A stretch of 7,651 nt of DNA from Alphaproteobacteria bacterium (lineage in GTDB: Bacteria > Pseudomonadota > Alphaproteobacteria > RF32 > CAG-239), in assembly GCA_003542415.1 (NCBI GenBank), contig DPKR01000036.1, positions 1 through 7,651 on the forward strand, given 5' to 3'. Positions 1 to 5,140 of the stretch are shown here, one piece after another. A model generated the notes under the pieces. That model was not told where the DNA came from. It did not search any database and worked only from the letters and a program-made list of their open reading frames with translations. The stretch's first letter is position 1. The number at the start of each line of letters is the position of its first letter. The position numbers were made by a program, and so were the translations under genes.

Positions 1-1
1 T

Positions 2-199
2 AAACAAATTTCAACAGAATCAATTTATTTATTCTCTCGTTTAGGTGACATATTCAAAATGGGAATGAATAAAGAAAACAAGCAAATGTTACTGAAATTG
101 ATATTCAAAGAACTCAAGATTCGAGATGGAAATGTTGGGTATAGCCTCAACGAACCATTTTCCTATTTTATTAAACAAGAATCTCAAGCATCAGCATAA
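2..199 (+). CDS. Large serine recombinase, C-terminal fragment (5' end outside window)
   Basis: This frame is open from the left edge and stops with TAA at 197-199, giving 65 residues of a C-terminus. It is recognised by comparison with the complete recombinase just downstream: the stretch starting NKQMLLKLIFKELKI aligns without gaps to NKQLLLHFIFEKLEL in that protein, with about 14 of 31 identical positions over this stretch including G, Y, L, P, F and Y near the end. In large serine recombinases this region follows the coiled coil and ends the protein. The fragment stops about 11 residues after the shared P-F-x-Y motif, a normal ending. The catalytic domain is not visible, so activity cannot be judged. 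It lies 64 bp upstream of the second recombinase on the same strand, which suggests co-transcription and a two-recombinase module of a mobile element. Confidence 0.8.
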   Translation, partial: KQISTESIYLFSRLGDIFKMGMNKENKQMLLKLIFKELKIRDGNVGYSLNEPFSYFIKQESQASA

Positions 200-233
200 C
201 TTTATTAATTAATTTGATTAAATTTCGAAGCTC

Positions 234-247
234 TGGTAAATTTACCA
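234..247. repeat. Perfect 14-bp palindrome between the recombinase genes
   Basis: TGGTAAATTTACCA reads the same on both strands. It lies in the 64-bp gap between the two recombinase genes, immediately before the ribosome binding site (AAGGAA, 250-255) of the second. Its position would suit an operator for a dimeric repressor or a short hairpin affecting translation. No T-tract follows, so it is not a terminator. The function is inferred from position only. Confidence 0.45.
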
Positions 248-263
248 AAAAGGAAACGAAACT

Positions 264-1955
264 ATGAAAGCGGTAATTTTAACAAGAGTTTCTTCAAAAG
301 AACAAGAAGAAGGGCACAGCTTACCTGCCCAAAATGCAAGATTAATTGAATATGCCAAAAGAAAGAATCTCGAAGTAATTCGCACATTTCAAATTATCGA
401 GTCATCAACACGAGGAAAGCGCAAAGAGTTTATGGCAATGATAAACTTTTGCAAACAACAAAAGGAAACCATTGCAATCGTTTGTGAAAATATTGACCGC
501 CTCCAAAGGAGTTTTCGTGAGTCGGTGTTGTTAGACGATTTAATCCGTAAAGAAATAGTTGAACTTCACTTTTTTCGTGAGGGTATGATAATTGGCAAAA
601 GCTCTACTTCCACCGACATTATGCGTTGGGATTTTGGTGTAATGGGTGCCAAGGCATATGTTCTTCAGCTTTCTGAAAATGTAAGAAGATCTTTAGAATA
701 CAAACTGAATAATGGTGAAGTAATAGGACCAGCACCTTGTGGATATGAGAATTATATAAATGAATACGGGAAACATTCTATTCGGAAAAAAGAACCAGAG
801 GCAACTTATCTCAAGAATTTGTTTGAATTATATTCCATTGGTAGTACATCCATCCACCAGTTAACTAAAATGGCTAATGATTATGGTATCAGAAGTAGAA
901 TGGGTAACAAACTTGGTGTTACGTCAATGATTGTAATATTAGACAATCCCTTTTACTATGGGGAAATGCTTGCAAAAGGGCGATTACACCGACATATCTA
1001 TGATCCGTTAATTACAAAAGAACTTTGGGATGCTTGCCAAGAACAACGGAAACTTCAAACAACGAAACCATTCAAACAAGGAGAAATACCTTTTCTTTAC
1101 AGGGGAATCTTTACGGATCATTACAAACAAAAGATATGTTCCTGCGAGATCAAAAAGAAGAAGTTTGTATATGTGGTATGTTACAAAGAAAATGGAACAC
1201 GAATTTATATACCTGAATATGTTATTGACAAGCAAGTTGAAGATATTTTAGATGATGTAGCTGTACCTGAACAAACCATTTCTGATTTTAAGGAATACAT
1301 TAAATCAAGTAAACAAGCGGAATTGGATTATCAAAGATCCGAATTAGAACGAATAGATGCTAAGCTAAAGAAAATCGACCTGCGTATGACGGCACTGTTT
1401 AATATGCGTTTAGACCAAGAAATAACCAAAGAAGAGTATGAAACTAAACGTGATGAGTATAAACTTGAAAGATCTCGACTGGAATTACTGAGAAACGCCC
1501 ATCACTTAGCAGATGACGGATTTAATGAAACAGTTTTGAATATGTTTGACCTGCTAACATCTGCAAAAAGCGTATTCAAATCAAATACCAGCGTTCAAAA
1601 CAAACAATTACTCCTACATTTCATATTTGAGAAACTTGAACTGAAAGAAGGTGTTATCAGTTATAAGCTGAAATCTCCATTCTGCTACACCAAAGTTGAT
1701 AGTTCGATGTCCAGTATGTCTCCTGTACCAGCTAAAAATACTAAAAATTGGGAACTCATTGAAAATACAGAATTAAATGGCAAATCTACGGCAATTTCTG
1801 GTAATCTTGATGAAAATGTTTGGGAACCGTGTGGAAGCGCTGAAAACAAAGGGCTCTCGGCGTGTTGCGAGAACCCTGTACAGTTTGGCTGCTTCACCTG
1901 GACTCGAACCAAGATTGACGGAGTCAGAATCCGCTGTCCTACCATTAGACGATGA
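264..1955 (+). CDS. Large serine recombinase / integrase of a mobile element
   Basis: This DNA integrase, 563 residues as read, would catalyse site-specific integration and excision of the element by a serine-phosphodiester intermediate. The N-terminal resolvase-type domain (about 1-145) carries R8 and S10 in LTRVSS, and D78-R79-xx-R82 in the DRLQRS motif, matching the catalytic serine and arginines of gamma-delta resolvase. A recombinase domain (about 155-265, with DNPFYYGEM) follows. Next is a region where the zinc ribbon is expected (about 277-320), but only C292, C294 and C306 are present, so it looks degenerate. A charged coiled coil (about 350-412) and a conserved C-terminal segment (about 446-475) come after. 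The ATG has AAGGAA 8 bp upstream. The tail is odd: homology to the neighbouring recombinase ends near residue 477, yet the frame continues about 85 residues. Residues 541-563 are simply the antisense of a tRNA-Gln gene, so the native end is uncertain. Confidence 0.9.
   Translation: MKAVILTRVSSKEQEEGHSLPAQNARLIEYAKRKNLEVIRTFQIIESSTRGKRKEFMAMINFCKQQKETIAIVCENIDRLQRSFRESVLLDDLIRKEIVELHFFREGMIIGKSSTSTDIMRWDFGVMGAKAYVLQLSENVRRSLEYKLNNGEVIGPAPCGYENYINEYGKHSIRKKEPEATYLKNLFELYSIGSTSIHQLTKMANDYGIRSRMGNKLGVTSMIVILDNPFYYGEMLAKGRLHRHIYDPLITKELWDACQEQRKLQTTKPFKQGEIPFLYRGIFTDHYKQKICSCEIKKKKFVYVVCYKENGTRIYIPEYVIDKQVEDILDDVAVPEQTISDFKEYIKSSKQAELDYQRSELERIDAKLKKIDLRMTALFNMRLDQEITKEEYETKRDEYKLERSRLELLRNAHHLADDGFNETVLNMFDLLTSAKSVFKSNTSVQNKQLLLHFIFEKLELKEGVISYKLKSPFCYTKVDSSMSSMSPVPAKNTKNWELIENTELNGKSTAISGNLDENVWEPCGSAENKGLSACCENPVQFGCFTWTRTKIDGVRIRCPTIRR
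1841..1876 (-). terminator. Intrinsic terminator of the tRNA-Gln gene
   Basis: Read on the minus strand, a GC-rich hairpin (arms 1868-1876 and 1851-1859, nine positions with one mismatch, 8-nt loop) is followed by TTTGTTTTC (1850-1842). It starts about 9 bp after the encoded CCA of the tRNA, as expected for a tRNA transcription terminator. On the plus strand no T-run follows, so it should not stop the recombinase transcript. It lies inside the recombinase reading frame. Confidence 0.75.
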
Positions 1956-1959
1956 AGCA
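1886..1959 (-). tRNA. tRNA-Gln, anticodon CUG
   Basis: The minus strand folds into a full cloverleaf of 74 nt including CCA. The acceptor stem TGCTTCA/TGAAGCA is seven perfect pairs beginning with U1-A72, the weak first pair typical of bacterial tRNA-Gln. The D arm is GTCT/GGAC around AATGGTA. The anticodon arm is GCGGA/TCCGT with loop TTCTGAC, placing CUG at 1927-1925, which reads the glutamine codon CAG. The T arm is CTTGG/CCAGG around TTCGAGT. The discriminator is G and CCA is encoded at 1888-1886. A consensus-like promoter lies upstream and an intrinsic terminator downstream, so the gene appears functional. Its 3' end faces the recombinase genes, the usual geometry for a tRNA used as an integration site. 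Confidence 0.96.
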
Positions 1960-1981
1960 ATTCTCTTTTTTAGTTGAGAGG

Positions 1982-2010
1982 TATATACGCTTTTTTTATT
2001 TGCTTGTCAA
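1982..2010 (-). promoter_or_regulatory. Sigma70-type promoter of tRNA-Gln
   Basis: On the minus strand TTGACA (2010-2005) is followed by a 17-bp spacer and TATATA (1987-1982). The -35 box is perfect, the -10 box is near-consensus and the spacing is optimal. Transcription would start near 1975, giving a leader of about 15 nt before the mature tRNA at 1959. Confidence 0.8.
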
Positions 2011-2026
2011 ATATTTTTTAATAAGT

Positions 2027-2055
2027 TTGTTGTAAAAGAAAATATCAAATATAAA
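2027..2055 (+). promoter_or_regulatory. Possible weak promoter of the 110-residue unknown gene
   Basis: TTGTTG (2027-2032), a 17-bp spacer and TATAAA (2050-2055) precede the gene at 2076. The -10 is good and the -35 is poor. Transcription would start near 2062, leaving a very short leader before GGAGG. The region is AT-rich, so chance resemblance is likely enough to keep the confidence low. Confidence 0.3.
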
Positions 2056-2075
2056 TCTAAAAAACGGAGGCAGAT

Positions 2076-2408
2076 ATGTTCAAAAAAATATCTTCTTTTT
2101 GGGAAATGATTTTCGGACCCTCTGATGAAGAGAATGCGGGGGATCTCAAACTGCATACATATAAGAAAAAAGGTCTGACACCGACTTTTTTTGATATTGC
2201 ACGAGATTTGAGCTCAAAACAAGATCAGGTTTTTGAAGCCTCTGTTTATAATTTGTGTGTGATTGCCAAAGCAAAAGTTGAATATCAAAATGAGATTTTG
2301 AAAATATTGAGTGACTATTTAGTCAAACGCCCCAAAGAAACAAAACGTGCGGAATATATCAAAAACACGCTTTCGGCATTTTCCTTGGATGAATTTTTGC
2401 ACAATTAA
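2076..2408 (+). CDS. Hypothetical protein, 110 residues
   Basis: I do not recognise this protein. The ATG has a strong ribosome binding site (GGAGG, 2066-2070) five bases upstream, and the frame ends with TAA at 2406-2408, so it is very likely translated. It has no signal peptide or obvious membrane segment. The start, MFKKISSFWEMIFG, is amphipathic and hydrophobic and might contact a membrane. The rest looks soluble and helical: residues 35-60 (FFDIARDLSSKQ and onward) and 60-105 are rich in alternating hydrophobic and charged residues. A single cysteine lies near residue 62. No catalytic motif is visible. It sits between the tRNA-Gln promoter region and the cold-shock gene and runs in the same direction as the latter, but the cold-shock gene has its own promoter. 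It may be a lineage-specific chromosomal gene rather than element cargo, because it lies outside the tRNA. Confidence 0.7.
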   Translation: MFKKISSFWEMIFGPSDEENAGDLKLHTYKKKGLTPTFFDIARDLSSKQDQVFEASVYNLCVIAKAKVEYQNEILKILSDYLVKRPKETKRAEYIKNTLSAFSLDEFLHN

Positions 2409-2441
2409 AAGTATAATATTTTATATACAATCAATTTTTAG

Positions 2442-2470
2442 TTGACTTTAAAACAAAAAAGCCATATATT
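2442..2470 (+). promoter_or_regulatory. Sigma70-type promoter of the cold-shock gene
   Basis: TTGACT (2442-2447), a 17-bp spacer and TATATT (2465-2470) form a strong housekeeping-type promoter. Transcription would start near 2477, giving a leader of about 60 nt before the ATG at 2538. Confidence 0.75.
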
Positions 2471-2476
2471 AGCTTT

Positions 2477-2537
2477 TGTTCATAAGGGGCAGCCTATCAG
2501 CCCGAAACTCTAACTTTTATGAAAGGAAAGATTGACA
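2477..2537 (+). promoter_or_regulatory. Structured 5' leader of the cold-shock mRNA
   Basis: The leader can form nested stems: CATAA (2481-2485) with TTATG (2517-2521), enclosing GGGC (2487-2490) with GCCC (2500-2503) around a 9-nt loop. The outer stem ends directly beside the ribosome binding site AAGGAAAG (2523-2530). Cold-shock mRNAs in other bacteria use leader structure to control translation with temperature. A similar role here is an inference; the fold was judged by eye. Confidence 0.4.
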
Positions 2538-2741
2538 ATGTGTACGGGGACTGTTAAGTGGTTTAATTACAAAAAGGGATATGGCTTTATTGAGCCGGAA
2601 GACGGAAGCAAAGATATTTTTGTGCATATCACAAAATTGGAAGAAAAAGGCATCAGGCGTTTAAACGATGGCCAAAAGGTGAGTTATGAACCTTATGATG
2701 ACAGAGGTCGCATCGCCGCCGGCGAAATTGAAATTTTATAG
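2538..2741 (+). CDS. CspA-family cold-shock protein
   Basis: This is a single cold-shock domain of 67 residues, the normal length for the family. These proteins bind single-stranded RNA and DNA in the cytoplasm and act as RNA chaperones, often at low temperature. The opening GTVKWFNYKKGYGFI carries the RNP1 motif (K13-G-Y-G-F-I18), and DIFVHI (26-31) is RNP2, so the aromatic nucleic-acid-binding face is intact. I chose the ATG at 2538, which lies 7 bp after AAGGAAAG. A TTG two codons upstream (2532) is in frame but too close to the ribosome binding site, and the family usually starts just before this point. It has its own strong promoter and leader, and shares a bidirectional terminator with accA, which converges on it. 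Whether it is cold-inducible or a constitutive paralogue cannot be told from the protein. Confidence 0.95.
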   Translation: MCTGTVKWFNYKKGYGFIEPEDGSKDIFVHITKLEEKGIRRLNDGQKVSYEPYDDRGRIAAGEIEIL

Positions 2742-2760
2742 TTCTTCTTCACTTAAAAAC

Positions 2761-2795
2761 AAAAAAACCTCTGAATTAATCAGAGGTTTTCTTTT
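2761..2795. terminator. Bidirectional intrinsic terminator between the cold-shock gene and accA
   Basis: A perfect 8-bp stem, ACCTCTGA (2767-2774) with TCAGAGGT (2780-2787), encloses a 5-nt loop. A-rich sequence precedes it and TTTCTTTTTC follows it, so it works as a U-tailed terminator on both strands. The A and T tracts extend the stem. It ends the cold-shock transcript from the left and the accA transcript from the right. Confidence 0.88.
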
Positions 2796-3792
2796 TCTTT
2801 GCTGTGGTTGTTGAAGCAGTGGCGGGTTTTAAGTGGCGCGTCATATCCAAAAACTTTTCGGTGCGCTGCTTCTTTAATTCGGCCGGCGTTAGCTTCAAAA
2901 GTTCGGTCAAATGTTTGCGAAGCGCCGCGCGCAGATTGTCAAACACGGCTTTTTTGTGTCTGTGTGCGCCGCCCATCGGTTCTTCAATGATTTCATCAAT
3001 CACTTTAAGTTTTTTCAAATCTTGTGCCGTGAGTTTCAAGGCTTCAGTTGCATCAACAACTTTGTCTGCAGAGCGCCACAAAATAGAAGCGCAACCCTCC
3101 GGCGAAATCACGGAATAAATGGCATTTGAAAGCATCATCACAACATTGGCCGTTGCAATGGCAATTGCGCCTCCCGAACCGCCTTCGCCGATAACGGTTG
3201 AAATAATCGGCACTTTGACTTGAAAACATTTTTCAATTGAGCTGGCAATGGCTTCAGCTTGCCCGCGCTCTTCGGCATCAACACCGGGGTATGCGCCCGC
3301 TGTGTCAACAAAAGTCAAAATCGGCATATTAAGCCTTGAGGCTAAATCCATCAAACGTTGTGCCTTGCGGTAGCCTTCAGGACGAGCCATACCGAAATTG
3401 TGTTTCATACGCGTGTCTAAATCGTGCCCTTTTTCTTGGCCCATCACCACAACAGATATGCCCTCAAATTTGCCGATACCGCCAATCATGGCTTCATCAT
3501 CGGCAAAGCGTCTGTCACCTGAAAGGGGAACAAAGTCTTCAATCAAAGCATTAATAAAATCAATTGTATGCGGACGATCAGGGTGACGCGCAATTTCAGT
3601 TTTTTGCCATGGCGAAAGATTTTGATAAGCTTCGCTGATTAAACGATTGAGCTTTGTTTTGAGCCGTTTAATCTCTTTTTGAGTATCAACATCTTCATCT
3701 TTTGAAATTTGTTCCAAATGGGCAATTTTTTCTTCAACACTAACGATTTCTTCTTCAAAATCTAAAACAACATCGCTCGATTCTTGAGCCAT
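2776..3792 (-). CDS. accA: Acetyl-CoA carboxylase carboxyltransferase subunit alpha
   Basis: AccA pairs with AccD to form the carboxyltransferase that moves the carboxyl group from biotin on AccB to acetyl-CoA, making malonyl-CoA for fatty acid synthesis in the cytoplasm. The protein has 338 residues, slightly longer than the roughly 319 of E. coli. It shows the family N-terminal helical part with DFEEEI and a charged coiled segment (10-55), RHPDRPHTIDFI (69-80), GDRRFADD (92-99), the oxyanion-forming GEGGSGGAIAI (202-212) and the hallmark YSVISPEGCASILWRS (226-241). The ATG has GAGG eight bases upstream. The C-terminal tail after about residue 322 is a low-complexity T/K run (TTTAKKKKTSD) encoded partly by the terminator shared with the cold-shock gene, and the stop codon (2778-2776) lies in the hairpin loop. 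accD is not in the window, as is common. It is divergent from the yej-linked operon. Confidence 0.97.
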   Translation of the reverse strand: MAQESSDVVLDFEEEIVSVEEKIAHLEQISKDEDVDTQKEIKRLKTKLNRLISEAYQNLSPWQKTEIARHPDRPHTIDFINALIEDFVPLSGDRRFADDEAMIGGIGKFEGISVVVMGQEKGHDLDTRMKHNFGMARPEGYRKAQRLMDLASRLNMPILTFVDTAGAYPGVDAEERGQAEAIASSIEKCFQVKVPIISTVIGEGGSGGAIAIATANVVMMLSNAIYSVISPEGCASILWRSADKVVDATEALKLTAQDLKKLKVIDEIIEEPMGGAHRHKKAVFDNLRAALRKHLTELLKLTPAELKKQRTEKFLDMTRHLKPATASTTTAKKKKTSD

Positions 3793-3958
3793 TTTTTAAA
3801 CCTCATAAAAGTTAATCTTAAAATCTTCATACCACTTTTTTTAAAAAAAAACACCCTTTATTTTATATTTGTTAATTTTTTCATCCTTATGGTTGAAAAA
3901 GGACATTAAATCAAATAACATACATCAATAAAACAGACGTCTTTATGGGAGAACTTTT
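3793..3958. other. Divergent intergenic region, AT-rich
   Basis: These 166 bp separate accA (leftward) from the membrane-protein/yej operon (rightward). It holds the accA ribosome binding site (GAGG on the minus strand, about 3801-3804), a candidate rightward promoter (3893-3921) and long A/T runs at 3836-3850. I see no convincing -35/-10 pair for accA and no gene. Confidence 0.6.
3893..3921 (+). promoter_or_regulatory. Candidate promoter of the membrane-protein/yej operon
   Basis: TTGAAA (3893-3898), a 17-bp spacer and TAACAT (3916-3921) lie 37 bp before the first gene. The -35 matches five of six consensus bases and the -10 four of six. It is the best-spaced candidate in this gap, but the AT-rich context makes chance matches common. 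Confidence 0.45.
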
Positions 3959-5140
3959 TTGTTAACGCTTTTGTTTTTTGCCACATTTTTTTCATCACTC
4001 GTGTGGCTTATTTATGCCGGTCTTTTTGTGCACAACCGTTTTGCAACGGTGGATATGTCATCGGTTGACGCATATACTTTGGCGCTTTATGCCGGGCTTG
4101 TGGTGATCCCTGTGTGGATTGTTTGGCAGGTTTTCGGATTTATCAATCAATATTTCAAAACAAAATCAACCGATAAAAAGCTTGAACAACTTTTTACGCA
4201 GATGAAAAAAAATCAGGATTATACGGATCTGGTTGTGCGTGTGATGTTAGACGCCGAACATGAAATTAAAGATGGCTTTGTTGTTGGCAAATTTGATGTT
4301 TTTGTTGCGGATATGAATGAAATTTTGGCAGATATCGTTCAACGTTCTAATGCAGCCTCAACCGTCAAAATCGGAGAGCTTTGGACAAGGGTGAAAAACG
4401 GCGAGCGTTGGAGTATTGCAAAAACATTTATCGAAAACGCTAAAGCACACACGGATTTTGAAGCCTATTTGAAAGACAAAGCCGAGCGTGACAAAGTTTT
4501 TAAGGGAACGCTTTTGGAGTTTTGTGCTCGTTACCAAAATCTTTCGAATTTGCTTGAAAAGCACGATAGAGACCGTGTTTTTATCACCATTTTGGAAACG
4601 GGGGTGATGGGCAGGGTCTATGCCATGCTTGCCCCGATTGCCTTAAAGGTTTCGGAGCCTGTAGCAGAGCCGAAAAAAGAAGAGGAAGAAGAAAAAACTT
4701 TTGAAGTTTCGCCTTCAATTGAACAAATGGAAGCGCCTCATGAAGAAAAGAGAGATTCTATTTTCAAAAAACTCAATTTGTTTGCAAAAAAGAAACAAGA
4801 AGATGAAGAGTTTTCTGAAAAAGAAACCGCAGAGCCCCAAAGCGATGATGATGCTTTTTTCTCTGCCTTGCAAAAAAGTATGACATCTGATGAAAAAACG
4901 GAGCCCTCGCTCAAAAATCCGGAAAATTTTGCCTCTGAGCCGGAACCGCATTTTGAACCTGTTGTAGAAAGCAGTGAGGCAGAAGAGTTTTCGCCAAAAG
5001 AGCTGGAAGAACATCAGCAAGAGAGCCTCAAATCATTTTTAAGCGAACCGGCAACACCTCAAAAAGAGGAAACAAAATTTGAAAATGATGACAATTTAGC
5101 TTATCCTTTCGGTGGTTGGACGGATGCGGGCAATAATTAA
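3959..5140 (+). CDS. Unrecognised membrane protein with acidic C-terminal tail
   Basis: I do not recognise this 393-residue protein. Two hydrophobic helices (about 2-24 and 40-62) suggest an inner-membrane anchor. A globular, helical part follows (about 70-232), including an EFCARYQNLSNLLE segment and ILETGVMGRVYAMLAPIAL (211-229). The remaining 160 residues are low complexity, dominated by E, K, S and P, and probably disordered. The start appears to be TTG (3959), because GGGAG (3947-3951) lies seven bases before it and the first helix begins there; the next in-frame ATG (codon 33) would lose that helix. Its stop overlaps the start of yejA by 17 bp, so the two are probably translationally coupled, and a role in envelope function or peptide uptake is possible but only inferred. 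No enzyme motif is visible. Confidence 0.85.
   Translation: MLTLLFFATFFSSLVWLIYAGLFVHNRFATVDMSSVDAYTLALYAGLVVIPVWIVWQVFGFINQYFKTKSTDKKLEQLFTQMKKNQDYTDLVVRVMLDAEHEIKDGFVVGKFDVFVADMNEILADIVQRSNAASTVKIGELWTRVKNGERWSIAKTFIENAKAHTDFEAYLKDKAERDKVFKGTLLEFCARYQNLSNLLEKHDRDRVFITILETGVMGRVYAMLAPIALKVSEPVAEPKKEEEEEKTFEVSPSIEQMEAPHEEKRDSIFKKLNLFAKKKQEDEEFSEKETAEPQSDDDAFFSALQKSMTSDEKTEPSLKNPENFASEPEPHFEPVVESSEAEEFSPKELEEHQQESLKSFLSEPATPQKEETKFENDDNLAYPFGGWTDAGNN

Noticed and set aside
1685..1960. Minus-strand frame of 91 codons and plus-strand frame of 66 codons (1777-1977) over the tRNA
   Set aside because: Both are readings of the tRNA-Gln gene and its flanks. Phrases such as GLEPRLTESESAVLPLDDE are the familiar false proteins made from tRNA antisense.
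2411..2428. Inverted repeat GTATA/TATAC after the 110-residue gene as a terminator
   Set aside because: The stem is only five A/T-rich pairs and no T-run follows.
2532..2537. TTG start two codons upstream for the cold-shock protein
   Set aside because: It is only a few bases from the ribosome binding site, while the ATG at 2538 has normal spacing and matches the family start.
4715..5020. Minus-strand frame of 101 codons opposite the acidic tail
   Set aside because: It mirrors a GAA/AAA-rich coding region, whose complement gives a run of F and L codons. It has no ribosome binding site and the plus-strand gene is well supported.
5112..5123. GTG start four codons upstream for yejA
   Set aside because: The ATG at 5124 has GGTGG at proper distance and gives a standard signal peptide directly.
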